Assembly (NCBI GenBank): GCA_903884425.1
Contig: CAISEP010000024.1
Coordinates: forward strand, 1-64,000
Direction of reading: 5' to 3'
From: an uncultured Caulobacterales bacterium
Lineage (GTDB): Bacteria; Pseudomonadota; Alphaproteobacteria; Caulobacterales; Caulobacteraceae
Length of the DNA: 64,000 nucleotides
In this document: piece by piece, positions 43,941 to 54,588 of the stretch
Numbering within the stretch: the stretch's first letter is position 1
Layout of the letters: each line of letters begins with the position of its first letter
Made by a program: the position numbers and the translations under genes
Notes under the pieces: model-generated
What the model was told of the DNA's origin: nothing
The model's database searches: none
Seen by the model: only the letters and a program-made list of their open reading frames with translations

Positions 43941-45088
43941 CGGGACCGGCCCCGTCCGGCGACCGGCCACAGGGCCACCAGGGTGTCTGCGTCCACCACG
44001 TGATAGGTGTCGTGCAGATTGACCGTCGGGTCGCAGTGGGGCGTGCCCAGGGTCACCACGGACCCGAGCCCCGGCAGCCCCCCCGCCTTGCAGATCAGGG
44101 CCCCGTGCTCATCCCCCATGAAGCGGTAGACCGCCCCGTCCGGGGCCCCGGCCAGCACCGTCGGCGGCCCGACCTCCGTGGCGAAGGCCTTCAGTCCGGC
44201 ATCGACGGTGACCAGGCCCGGCGTGTTGGTGCTGACCACCCGGGCATCGACCATCAGCGCGGTCTCGTAGGGGTCCTCGAGGCCGAACTCGCAGTCCAGG
44301 TACTGGCGGTCCATGAACACGTAGGAGCCGACCTGCAACTCGGTGAACACGCCCAGCGTGGCGTCGATCCGGTGGGTGCCGGTGCCGCCGCCGGTGACGA
44401 TGGCAGGGGCGCCCCCCGCCTCGGACAGGGCCGCGATCACGGTGCGCAGATAGTCCGCCCGCTCCTCCATGGCCGCGCGGCGCTCGGCCAGATCGGCAAT
44501 GTGCTGGTGCGCGCCGCAGTAGAACTGGACCCCGCCATAGGCAAGGCCCGGCGTCTGCGCGATCACCTGCCAAAGGGCCACGGCCGCCTCGGCGGAGGTG
44601 ACGCCGGTGCGGTGAAGGCCGGGGTCGATGTCAATCAGCACGGTCAGCGGCTTGCCCTTCGCCTGGGCCGCCGCGCCGATGGCCCGGGCATTGTCCGGAT
44701 GGTCGACCACGCACATCAGCCCGTCCGTGACGAGATTGAGGGCCGCCAGCCGGGCCACGGCGGGCGCCGACACCACCGGGGAGGTGATCAGCAGACCGGC
44801 GCTCACCCCATGGGCGGCCAGGGCCTCGGCCTCCCCCAGCTTGGCGCAGCACTGCCCCACGGCGCCTGCGGCGATCTGGCGACGGGCAATGTCCGGCGAC
44901 TTGTGGGTCTTGGCATGGGGCCGCAGCTTCAGCCCAGCCGCCGCGGCAAAGGCCGCCATGCGGGCGATGTTGCGGTCAAGGGCGGGCAGGTCCACCACCA
45001 GCACCGGCGTGTTCAGCCGGGCGCGCCCCCCCGCCTGCCCCAGCAGCGACCGGTGCAGGTCCTCGTCCCTGGCAAAGCCGCTCTCCAC
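43937..45088 (-). CDS. D-threonine aldolase/D-serine dehydratase-like PLP enzyme (DSD1 family)
   Basis: 383 residues, fold-type III PLP enzyme. The cofactor lysine lies in LKLRPHAKTHKSPDIA. TGGGTGTHRID and GSYVFMDRQYLDCEF are family marks. The C-terminal PHCDPTVNLHDTYHVVD carries the His-x-Asp metal ligands known from D-threonine aldolases. It probably cleaves D-threonine-type beta-hydroxyamino acids to glycine and an aldehyde, or deaminates D-serine. GTG start at 45088, just after the PepSY-like gene stop. Three-gene minus-strand operon with the PepSY-like protein and the permease. Confidence 0.85.
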   Translation of the reverse strand: MESGFARDEDLHRSLLGQAGGRARLNTPVLVVDLPALDRNIARMAAFAAAAGLKLRPHAKTHKSPDIARRQIAAGAVGQCCAKLGEAEALAAHGVSAGLLITSPVVSAPAVARLAALNLVTDGLMCVVDHPDNARAIGAAAQAKGKPLTVLIDIDPGLHRTGVTSAEAAVALWQVIAQTPGLAYGGVQFYCGAHQHIADLAERRAAMEERADYLRTVIAALSEAGGAPAIVTGGGTGTHRIDATLGVFTELQVGSYVFMDRQYLDCEFGLEDPYETALMVDARVVSTNTPGLVTVDAGLKAFATEVGPPTVLAGAPDGAVYRFMGDEHGALICKAGGLPGLGSVVTLGTPHCDPTVNLHDTYHVVDADTLVALWPVAGRGRSR

Positions 45089-45090
45089 GG

Positions 45091-45633
45091 TCAGACCAGG
45101 GCCAGGGCGACGGGCAGGACGATGCCCGCGATCAGCAGCGACACCGCCAGCAGGTTGCGGCGATGGGGCAGCAGCGCCATCCACACCCCGAGCAGGGTCG
45201 ACAGGGTCAGCCCCGTGGCCACCAGCAGGAACAGGGCCTTCAGGGCCGTCTCGCGCAGGGGCGGCGCCTCCTCCGCCTTGGCCGGGGGCTTGTCGGCTGC
45301 GGCGGGGGGCTTGCCCGCCGGCTCATGGGCATCATGGTCGTGGTCATGATCTGCGTCGGCATGGTCGCCGCCATCGGGGTCCGCCTTGGGGCCGCCGTGA
45401 TGCTCCGACAGGCCGAAGCGCTGGTCCTTGTGCAGGTTGCCCAGCTTCTCGAGGATGGCCGGCGGATGATAGGCTCCCCGGGCCTCGTGCAGGCCATAGA
45501 GCTGGAAGGCCCCGGTGACGGCGAAGAACACCACGCTCGGAGCAATGAACAGGCCCAGATAGCCGTGGATATTCCGGATCAGGGCCAGCCTCGCGGCCCT
45601 GGCCCCGCCGCCCTTGCGCGTCTTTCCGCTCAT
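45091..45633 (-). CDS. Small PepSY-associated membrane protein with His/Asp-rich loop
   Basis: 180 residues. Helix near 18-45 (NIHGYLGLFIAPSVVFFAVTGA) as in PepSY-TM proteins, a periplasmic loop with GGDHADADHDHDHDAHEP, then helices near 133-175. The start RLALIRNIHGYLGLF is typical of the family. The His/Asp cluster could bind Zn, Cu or Ni (inference). It is much shorter than full PepSY-TM iron reductases. First gene of the operon with the aldolase and permease. Confidence 0.75.
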   Translation of the reverse strand: MSGKTRKGGGARAARLALIRNIHGYLGLFIAPSVVFFAVTGAFQLYGLHEARGAYHPPAILEKLGNLHKDQRFGLSEHHGGPKADPDGGDHADADHDHDHDAHEPAGKPPAAADKPPAKAEEAPPLRETALKALFLLVATGLTLSTLLGVWMALLPHRRNLLAVSLLIAGIVLPVALALV

Positions 45634-45735
45634 CCGTCACCTTCTCCGTCGCTAGCTGCACCGTTGCGCCCGTGACACCCTGATAGACGAGACTTAGCGT
45701 GACAAACGAATCCCTTCGCACCCCGGGTGATTTTC

Positions 45736-45757
45736 GGTTAATTGTGGCATTAACCAT
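45736..45757. promoter_or_regulatory. Palindromic TTAA pair with CtrA half-site
   Basis: GGTTAA (45736-45741) and TTAACC (45750-45755), eight bases apart, followed by AT, giving an exact TTAACCAT half-site 19 bases before the ATG of the unknown membrane protein. The N8 spacing differs from the N7 CtrA consensus. Confidence 0.3.
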
Positions 45758-45775
45758 TCTCGAGAGTGTTCGCCC

Positions 45776-46933
45776 ATGGCTGGAATTGTTGAAAGACTAG
45801 GCTCGATGGCGAGCACGGACATGGGCAAGGTGCTCAGCCTTGCCCACACCACCTATAATGAACGGATGCAGGTCCACAATCATACGGGCCTCGCGATCCT
45901 CGAGACGATCGGCCACGTGGCCAGGGTCCATCCCGCCATATTCGGCGTCGGTGCCCTGTTCCTGATCGAACTGGTGCTCGAGGAGCAGAAGATCCTGCAC
46001 CAGCAGCACCTCGCCGCCAGCGGGGCGGCAGCGGGTTCGGCGACCGGTTCGACGGCGGGCGCTGAGCCGCATGCGGGCGGCGGTCTCCACTTCCCGCACA
46101 TCGAGGCGCCGCACCTCACGGCCCCGCAGCTGCATGCGCCGAAGCTCAATCTCGACCACATCAAGCCGGGCAAGGTGGCGATGGAAGTGTTCGGGGCGCT
46201 GGTGCTGCTGAAGTTTGCCACCTTCGGCGCGCGGATGTTCCGCCGCAAGTCCCCCACGGACGTGTGGTTCGCCCCGGCTTCCCGCATCCATCTGTTCAGC
46301 GGGGCGCTGGGCGCCTACTACGTGGCCAAGTCCCTGCGCTCGCCCAAGGTCAGCGCCTGGCGCAATGCCGCCGCCGCCCTGTTCGTCACCGATGCCCTGA
46401 AGCCGATGCTGAAGGCCCCCAAGGGCCGCCGGAAGGCCCCGGCCGCGCGCTCGGCCCCTCTGGCCATGGCCGCCCCGGTTGCCGCGCCCTTCGCGACCGG
46501 TCCGACGCCGACCGCGCCCACCCCGCTCACCCCGGTCAGCGGACCCGGCGGCCCGACCGGGGGCGCACCGGTCCCCGCCCCGGCGGCGGAGCCCGCGCCC
46601 GCGCCGACCACGGGCCCGGCCAACGACCCCTCCACGGCCAGCATCGAGGTGACTCCCGGTCAGGTGTTCGCCGCCTCGCCCCAGTTCTGGACCCCGCCGC
46701 CGCGGCCCAACCGCGAGACCGTGAACCCGACGGCCCCGATGTCGGAGACCGTGGCCACCGCCGCGCCGCGGATGGAAGGACCGGAACACGCCGCCGCCGC
46801 GCCGAGCCTGGAAGCTCCGAGCCTGGCGTCTTCGGCCCCGGGCGGCCAGCTGGGCGACATTCCGTCCGGCGAGATCATCCAGTGGACCGGCTTCACCGGT
46901 GCCAGTGAAACCGCCAGCCGCCTGGCGGACTGA
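45776..46933 (+). CDS. Unknown alanine/proline-rich membrane protein
   Basis: 385 residues. Two or three hydrophobic segments lie in the first half (HPAIFGVGALFLIELVLEEQ; GKVAMEVFGALVLLKFATFG). Between them a His-rich linker has PHIEAPHLTAPQLHAPKLNL. The last roughly 170 residues are low-complexity Ala/Pro/Thr repeats, ending in a short folded-looking tail (SGEIIQWTGFTGASETA). No characterised family is recognised. It lies between a PepSY-like gene and an M20 peptidase with no operon partner, and is divergent from the former. ATG at 45776. Confidence 0.65.
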   Translation: MAGIVERLGSMASTDMGKVLSLAHTTYNERMQVHNHTGLAILETIGHVARVHPAIFGVGALFLIELVLEEQKILHQQHLAASGAAAGSATGSTAGAEPHAGGGLHFPHIEAPHLTAPQLHAPKLNLDHIKPGKVAMEVFGALVLLKFATFGARMFRRKSPTDVWFAPASRIHLFSGALGAYYVAKSLRSPKVSAWRNAAAALFVTDALKPMLKAPKGRRKAPAARSAPLAMAAPVAAPFATGPTPTAPTPLTPVSGPGGPTGGAPVPAPAAEPAPAPTTGPANDPSTASIEVTPGQVFAASPQFWTPPPRPNRETVNPTAPMSETVATAAPRMEGPEHAAAAPSLEAPSLASSAPGGQLGDIPSGEIIQWTGFTGASETASRLAD

Positions 46934-47044
46934 CCCGCCCGCAGCCGCGGGGTACGGCCCTGCCCCTCCGCGCGTTCCCGCCATTGACGGGCGCGGCCGG
47001 ATCACCGACCCTCCCCGTCCGAATGAGATGGACGGAGCACTGAC

Positions 47045-48502
47045 ATGAAGGCCCTTCTGACCGGCGTCGGCCTGGCCCTTGGCCTGCTGAGCGGAACGAC
47101 CCTGTCCGGAGCTGCGGCCTGGGCTGCGGACGCCGCCCCGGCTCCCGCGGATGCGACGCTGCGCCCCGACCAGGCGGCCTTCCGCGCCCTCTACAAGGAA
47201 CTGGTGGAGACCAACACCACCCTGTCCACCGGCAGCTGCACCCTGGCGGCGGAGCGGATGGCCAACCGGCTGAAGGCGGCCGGCTTTGCCGATGCGGACA
47301 TCCATCCCTTCGCCGCCGAAGGTCATCCGAAGGAGGGCGGCCTGGTGGCCGTGCTGCACGGCACCGACCCCAAGGCCCGGCCGATGCTGCTGCTGGCCCA
47401 TATCGACGTGGTCGAGGCCAAGCGGGAGGACTGGGTCCGCGACCCCTTCACCCTGATCGAGGAGGGCGGCTATTTCTATGCCCGGGGGGCCAGTGACGAC
47501 AAGGCCCAGGCTGCCGTCTGGGTGGACACCCTGGTGCGCTTCAAGACCAGCGGCTTCAAGCCCCGGCGGGACGTGAAGATGGCGCTCACCTGCGGCGAGG
47601 AGACGGCCAGCGCCTTCAACGGGGCCGGCTATCTGGCCACCCACGAGCGGGCCCTGATCGACGCGGCCTTTGCCCTGAACGAAGGGGCCGGCGGACGGCT
47701 GGACGCCGCGGGCAAGCCGGTGGTGTTCAATGTCCAGGCCGGGGAGAAGTTCCCGCAGGACTATCGGCTGGAGGTCACCAATCCCGGCGGCCACTCGTCC
47801 CGGCCGACCCGGGACAATGCCATCTATCACCTGGCGGCCGGGCTGACCCGGATCAGCCAGTACGACTTCCCCCTGGCCTCCACCGACGCCTCGCGCACCT
47901 ATTTCGCGCGCATGGGGGCGATCACGCCGGGTCCCATGGGGGCTGCCATGACCGCCTTTTCCAAGGACCCCACCGACGCCGCGGCCGCGGCGACCCTGTC
48001 GGAGGACCCCGGCCTGAACGGCATGCTGCACACCACCTGCGTGGCCACCATGCTGGAGGCCGGGCACGCCACCAATGCCCTGCCGCAGCGGGCCCGGGCC
48101 AATGTGAACTGCCGCATCTTCCCCGGCACCACGGCGGAGGAGGTCCGCGCCACCCTGCAGAAGCTGGTGGATGATCCCAAGATCACCGTCACCACCCTCG
48201 GGGCCCGCAGCGAGGTGAGCAAGGCCCCGCCGCCCCTCACCCCCGAGATCATGAAGCCGATCGAGACCGTGGCGGCGCGGATGTGGCCCGGCGTGCCGAT
48301 CATCCCGGTCCTGCAGCCGGGGGCCACGGACGGGGCCTTCCTCACGCCGGTGGGCATTCCCACCTACGGCGTGTCCGGCCTGTTCGGTGATCCGGACGGC
48401 AACGGCGTGCATGGGCTGAACGAGCGCATCCGGACCCGCTCCCTCTACCAGGGTCGGGACTTCATGTACGATCTGGTGAAGATCTACGCGATGCAGAAAT
48501 AA
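47045..48502 (+). CDS. Exported M20-family metallopeptidase
   Basis: 485 residues with a signal peptide (LLTGVGLALGLLSGTTLSGAAAWA). Dinuclear-zinc ligands are seen in LLLAHIDVVEA, ARGASDDKAQA (bridging Asp), LTCGEETAS (Glu pair) and NEGAGG. The dimerisation or lid domain has NPGGHSSRPTRDNA. The C-terminal TPVGIPTYGVSGLFGDPDGNGVHGLNER carries the last His. It is a periplasmic aminoacylase or carboxypeptidase of M20/M25/M40 type. ATG at 47045 with GGAG nine bases upstream. Stands alone. Confidence 0.9.
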   Translation: MKALLTGVGLALGLLSGTTLSGAAAWAADAAPAPADATLRPDQAAFRALYKELVETNTTLSTGSCTLAAERMANRLKAAGFADADIHPFAAEGHPKEGGLVAVLHGTDPKARPMLLLAHIDVVEAKREDWVRDPFTLIEEGGYFYARGASDDKAQAAVWVDTLVRFKTSGFKPRRDVKMALTCGEETASAFNGAGYLATHERALIDAAFALNEGAGGRLDAAGKPVVFNVQAGEKFPQDYRLEVTNPGGHSSRPTRDNAIYHLAAGLTRISQYDFPLASTDASRTYFARMGAITPGPMGAAMTAFSKDPTDAAAAATLSEDPGLNGMLHTTCVATMLEAGHATNALPQRARANVNCRIFPGTTAEEVRATLQKLVDDPKITVTTLGARSEVSKAPPPLTPEIMKPIETVAARMWPGVPIIPVLQPGATDGAFLTPVGIPTYGVSGLFGDPDGNGVHGLNERIRTRSLYQGRDFMYDLVKIYAMQK

Positions 48503-48585
48503 CGCCCGGTTGCACGACCTGGCGTCATTCACTTGTTAAGGATCATCGGCCTAGGTTCATCGCAGGAAATTCAGGAGTCCTGCCG

Positions 48586-49080
48586 ATGAAACCCGAATCC
48601 TCCAGCAACTTCGACTCCGCCTCCGCCATTGAACTGATCTCGTTCATCGTCCGGGGTCAGGAATTCTGTGTCGACATCAGCGACATACTGGAAATCCGGG
48701 GCTGGGCCCAGGAGACTCCGATCGCCCAGGCACCGGACTATGTCCGCGGCGTGATCAGCCTGCGCGGCGTGGTCATGCCGGTGGTCGATCTCGGCCTGCG
48801 GCTGGGCATGGGCGCGACGGAAGCGGGCGAGCGCAACGTGATCGTGGTGGCGCACCTCCCGGTCGGGCAGGTGGGCCTGCTGGTGGAAGCGGTGTGCGAC
48901 ACCATGATGATCCAGAGCGGCCAGATCCAGGCCTCCGACAGCGTGGCGGGCCACGTGGCGCCGGACTTCATCCGCGGCTTCCTGCCGCTGGAGGACCGGA
49001 TGGTCACGGTCCTGACCCTGGCCCGGGTGTTCGATCCGGACCTGCTGGGGGTTCCGGCCCCCGCCGACGCGGCGGCCTGA
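48586..49080 (+). CDS. cheW: CheW-like chemotaxis coupling protein
   Basis: A 164-residue single CheW domain: ELISFIVRGQEFCVDISDILEI, the receptor-side YVRGVISLRGVVMPVVDLGLRLG, and VGLLVEAVCDTMMI. CheW couples chemoreceptors to CheA. No other chemotaxis gene is next to it, so it is an isolated homologue, perhaps serving a distant cluster. ATG at 48586 with CAGGAG upstream. A GCCTAGGTTC (48550-48559) resembles a minus-10. Confidence 0.9.
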   Translation: MKPESSSNFDSASAIELISFIVRGQEFCVDISDILEIRGWAQETPIAQAPDYVRGVISLRGVVMPVVDLGLRLGMGATEAGERNVIVVAHLPVGQVGLLVEAVCDTMMIQSGQIQASDSVAGHVAPDFIRGFLPLEDRMVTVLTLARVFDPDLLGVPAPADAAA

Positions 49081-49094
49081 CGCCCGCCCAGACC

Positions 49095-49562
49095 TCAGCG
49101 CCCCATCAGGACGTCCCGCGCCCGGTTCAGCTGGGCGGCGAGGCCGGGCGTACCGCCGGCGTCGGGATGGGCCCTGCGGATCTGTTTCAGATAGGCGGCC
49201 TGCACCGTGGCCGCATCCGCATCCACCGCAATGCCCAGCATGTCCGCGGCGTCCTGACGGCTCATGGCCGCTCCGGCGGAGGGGGATGCGCCCGGGCCTG
49301 ACGGTCCGGTCCGGAAGGTGAAGCGGAAGCCTGTGCTGCGCCGGGCCCCCATCAGCGCCAGGATTCCGACGATGGCCAGTCCGAGCCCCACGGGCCAGTC
49401 TCCGCGCACGGCCACGAACAGCCCGGCGGCGAGGGCGGCAAGACCCAGGGTCCCCGCCCCCGGTCGCCAGTTGCCGGCCGTGATCCGTGCCAGATAGCGC
49501 CGGACCGGCGGGCCGATCATCACGCCAAGCGCCAGCAGCAACAGGGCCCCGATCAGGGGCAT
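49095..49562 (-). CDS. Membrane J-domain (DnaJ-like) protein
   Basis: 155 residues. Hydrophobic helices at the N-terminus (ALLLLALGVMIG and LAALAAGLFVAVRG, LGLAIVGILALMG), then a C-terminal J domain with QDAADMLGIAVDADAATVQAAYLKQIRRAHPDAGG, including the HPD tripeptide that stimulates DnaK. The layout (helix then J domain) is like TIM14/DjlA-type tethered co-chaperones. ATG at 49562 shares its A with the mipZ stop (TGATG), so translation is coupled to mipZ. Confidence 0.84.
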   Translation of the reverse strand: MPLIGALLLLALGVMIGPPVRRYLARITAGNWRPGAGTLGLAALAAGLFVAVRGDWPVGLGLAIVGILALMGARRSTGFRFTFRTGPSGPGASPSAGAAMSRQDAADMLGIAVDADAATVQAAYLKQIRRAHPDAGGTPGLAAQLNRARDVLMGR

Positions 49563-50521
49563 CAGCGCTGCGGGCTGGCGGCCACCGGACGATAGACCCG
49601 CGCCGACGCCTTGATGCCACCCGACCGGGGGGCCTCGTCCGGCCCGGCGGCCCGGGGCTCGATCAGGTCGCCGAGACCGGCAGCCTGCATCACCGCCCGC
49701 AGCTCCTGCCGCGCGGCCACATGGGTGAGGGACACCGGCACCGGCCGCACGCTGGAGGACAGGTCCGCCACCGTCAGGCCGAAGGGAAACAGCTCCCGGA
49801 AGATCACCCGGTCGCGCATGCCGGGGCCGACGCGGAAGCCCACCCGCTTGGCCAGGACGTCGATGCGCTCCTCCAGCCGCTTGCGGTTGCGGGCCTCGGC
49901 AGTGGCGAGGCGGTTGCGCAGCACCACCCAGTCGAGGGAGCGCCGCTCGCTCAGCATCTTCTGCTTGCGGGCCTCCCACACCACTTCGGAATAGACGCTG
50001 GGCCGGACCAGCTCGAGGGTGACCGGGTCCACCTGGCCCAGCATGTCGAAGTCCACGAAGCTGTCGTTCATCGGCGTGATGATCAGGTCGGCCTTGCCGT
50101 GGGCCAGGCGGGACAGGCCGGTATCGGAGCCGGGGGTGTCGATCACCACGAACTGGGCCTCGGTGGCCACGGAGGCGAAGGCGGCCTCGAAGGCCTCGGC
50201 CTGCACCTCGGCGGCGGCCTTGGCGAGAACGGCGGCGTCCTCGGCCAGGGGCATGGCCCAGGGCATGGGCACCTGCACGCCATTGGCCTCGGACCAGGTC
50301 CGGCGGCTGGCGAAGAAGTGACCCACGGACTGCTGGCGCAGGTCGAGGTCGATCACCGCGACCCGGGCACCGGCGTGCAGCAGGGCCGTGACGATGTGAA
50401 TGGCGAGCGTGGACTTGCCGGCGCCGCCCTTCTCATTGCCGATGACGATGATCTGCGCCCGGTCGGTGGGTCGCGGCGGCGCACCCCGCGTGAGGGACAT
50501 CTGGCTCAAGAATGGCTCCAT
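49562..50521 (-). CDS. mipZ: Division-site positioning ATPase MipZ
   Basis: A 319-residue ParA/MinD-type ATPase. The deviant Walker A QIIVIGNEKGGAGKST, VAVIDLDLRQQSVGHFF, VVIDTPGSDT and NDSFVDFDMLGQVDPVTLEL match Caulobacter MipZ closely, as does KRVGFRVGPGMRDRVIFREL. MipZ binds the polar ParB-parS complex and forms a gradient that inhibits FtsZ, restricting division to midcell. A C-terminal extension of about 30 residues is rich in Pro/Ala. ATG at 50521 or 50500; neither has a clear ribosome-binding site. Upstream lie repeats. Confidence 0.94.
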   Translation of the reverse strand: MEPFLSQMSLTRGAPPRPTDRAQIIVIGNEKGGAGKSTLAIHIVTALLHAGARVAVIDLDLRQQSVGHFFASRRTWSEANGVQVPMPWAMPLAEDAAVLAKAAAEVQAEAFEAAFASVATEAQFVVIDTPGSDTGLSRLAHGKADLIITPMNDSFVDFDMLGQVDPVTLELVRPSVYSEVVWEARKQKMLSERRSLDWVVLRNRLATAEARNRKRLEERIDVLAKRVGFRVGPGMRDRVIFRELFPFGLTVADLSSSVRPVPVSLTHVAARQELRAVMQAAGLGDLIEPRAAGPDEAPRSGGIKASARVYRPVAASPQR

Positions 50522-50616
50522 CGTCTGGAAAAAACGACTCAGTCAACCCGTGCGGCACGGGTCGCAGAGTTAACACATCGGAAAGGATTGCTCACGGAAT
50601 TCCGCGGGGCGTGGTG

Positions 50617-50863
50617 TGCGTGGTTCGAGACGCGCGCGTCGCGCGCTCCTCACCATGACGAGCGTTCTTCAACCTTCGTCATCCTGAGGAGGGCCGCAGG
50701 CCCGTCTCGAAGGACGCAGTGTGGTGCTGCGTGGTTCGAGACGCCCTTTCAGGGCTCCTCACCATGACGCAGGGTTGGGGCTTTCGAGCCCACGGCCCCA
50801 TCCGCGAGTGGAACAAACGCGCGTCATCCTGAGGAGGGCCGAAGGCCCGTCTCGAAGGACGCA
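50617..50863. repeat. Hairpin-repeat cluster 4
   Basis: Fills the mipZ-DUF1489 gap (50522-50870). Units: B(-) 50617-50660, A(+) 50677-50718, B(-) 50728-50769, A(+) 50822-50863. The first pair has a short spacer; the second has the long TTTCGAGCCCA/TGGAACAAACGC spacer of clusters 1 and 2. The last unit ends seven bases before the DUF1489 stop codon. Apical stems differ (CGCGCG, GGGCC, GCCCT, GGGCC) yet stay paired. Confidence 0.9.
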
Positions 50864-50870
50864 AACGCCC

Positions 50871-51272
50871 CTACCAGGCCCCCAGTTCCCGCAGGGCGCG
50901 GGCCAGTTCCGGCGGAGCGGTCTCGCCGCCGTCCCCGTCGGACAGGTCCGGCGGGGCCTCCTCCGGCTTCAGATAGCGCCAGCCCTGGAACGGACGGCGC
51001 GGCGCGGCATGGGTGCGGACCACCGGCAGGCCGACGACGATCTCGCAGCGGGCGGCCTGGCCCTCCCCCAGGGTGTCCACGGCCAGGATCGGCTGGCGGC
51101 ACTGGATCACCCCCTTGATCACCCAGAACAGGGACCCGCCGTCGGTCAGCTCGTCCGCGCGCTTGGGGGTCTGGCGGGTATGGACCGCGCGACGGGTCTC
51201 GCCCCGCCAGTAGGCCTCCAGCTCCTCGACCCGTTCCACTCCGACGCAAAGCTTTATTAGATGTAATGGCAT
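50871..51272 (-). CDS. DUF1489 family protein
   Basis: 133 residues. Family features: MPLHLIKLCVGVERVEELEAYW at the start, RAVHTRQTPKRADELTDGGSLFWVIKGVI in the middle, and VVRTHAAPRRPFQGWRYLKPEEAPPDL near the end. DUF1489 is common in alphaproteobacteria and its role is not known. ATG at 51272; the much longer open frame upstream is not coding. It is divergent from the histidine kinase, with AT-richer DNA (51251-51275) between them. Confidence 0.84.
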   Translation of the reverse strand: MPLHLIKLCVGVERVEELEAYWRGETRRAVHTRQTPKRADELTDGGSLFWVIKGVIQCRQPILAVDTLGEGQAARCEIVVGLPVVRTHAAPRRPFQGWRYLKPEEAPPDLSDGDGGETAPPELARALRELGAW

Positions 51273-51362
51273 AGGTTGCTGATAACCGAGTCCCGTCGCC
51301 GCGGCGAGCCCGGAAGCCCCTGCCCCGCGCCACGGGGTCGTGAAGGAGGATCGGAACGGTCC

Positions 51363-53578
<2,216 letters not shown>

Positions 53579-53582
<4 letters not shown>

Positions 53583-54544
53583 CCCATGGCGTTGAGGCCG
53601 ACGGCCAGCAGGCCCGCCATGATGAAGGCCACGCCGATCACCGTGCCCACGAACAGCCAGCCCATCCGCAGGAGGGTCATGACCACGCCGGTCCGGTAGA
53701 CCCCGCGCAGGTGCACGAACAGATGCACCGGCAGGGCCAGCAGCAAAATGCCCCCCAGGCCCAGCGGGTTCAGCAGGACGATGCAGATCGCCAGCCCCAG
53801 GAACGAAAGGCTGTGCAGCGAGAAGATCACGTGGTCGAACAGGAAGAACTCCCGCCGCCAGGCGAAGGCCGCCGCCAGCAGCAGGGTGGACAGGGGCAGC
53901 ATCATGAAGGCGAACCGCTCGCCCCAGCTTTCCAGCACCAGATAGAACCGCTCCGGGTCGTCGATCACCTTGTCGAGGCGCTGCTTCAGCCAGTCCGACG
54001 CCCCGGCATCCGCCCGGTCCGACCCCAGCTTCACCTGCACCCTGGCCGTCTGCTTCTTCAGCTCCGCCCGCTCCGCAGGGGTCAGGTCCGCCAGTTGCCG
54101 GGTCTCGGTGTGGTTGAGGGTGGTGGTGTTTCCGCTGCGGGTGAAGGAGGCGGCCACCGGGGCCTTGTCCCGGGGCAGGCCGCCCACCAGGAAGACCAGC
54201 AGCAGCACCACCAGGAACAGGCGCAGCGGCGGGATCTGCGGGGCCCGGTGCCCGTCCAGATAGCTGCGGGTGAGCTGTCCCGGCTTCAGGGCCAGGTCCG
54301 GCAGGGTGCGCCACAGGCGTCCGTCGAAGTGGAACAGGCCCTCGATGCTCTCCATCAAGAGCTTGGTGGTGGACCGGTGGAAGTCCTCCCCCAGCTGGCC
54401 GCAGGCATGGCACCACGGTCCCTGCAGGGGCGTGGCGCAGTTGGCACAGGGGGTGCCCGGCGGCAAGGCGTGCTCCCCGCCCGGCTTGCGGCGCAGGAAG
54501 CCGCCCAGGGATCCGGCGGCGGCGGTGTCCAGTTCCTGACTCAC
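53579..54544 (-). CDS. DUF3667 membrane protein with N-terminal zinc ribbon
   Basis: 321 residues. A four-cysteine ribbon (PCANCATPLQGPWCHACGQ) is followed by DUF3667-type YLDGHRAPQIPPLRLFLVVLLLVFLV, a charged middle region and three or four further helices to the end. Such proteins often carry LRVFL-type helices and have no proven function. GTG at 54544. Its TAG overlaps the histidine kinase stop at CTAG (53579-53582). Confidence 0.85.
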
Positions 54545-54588
54545 GGTCGTTCGGCTCCCCCTCCCATCGCCGGGTGTCCCGACGGGTC

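Noticed and set aside
46981-47010. TTGACG as a promoter of the M20 peptidase
   Set aside because: The minus-35 is good (46984-46989) but nothing resembling a minus-10 lies 16-18 bases later.
45797-48532. 911-codon minus-strand frame across the unknown membrane protein and the M20 peptidase
   Set aside because: It crosses two well-supported genes and has no domain.
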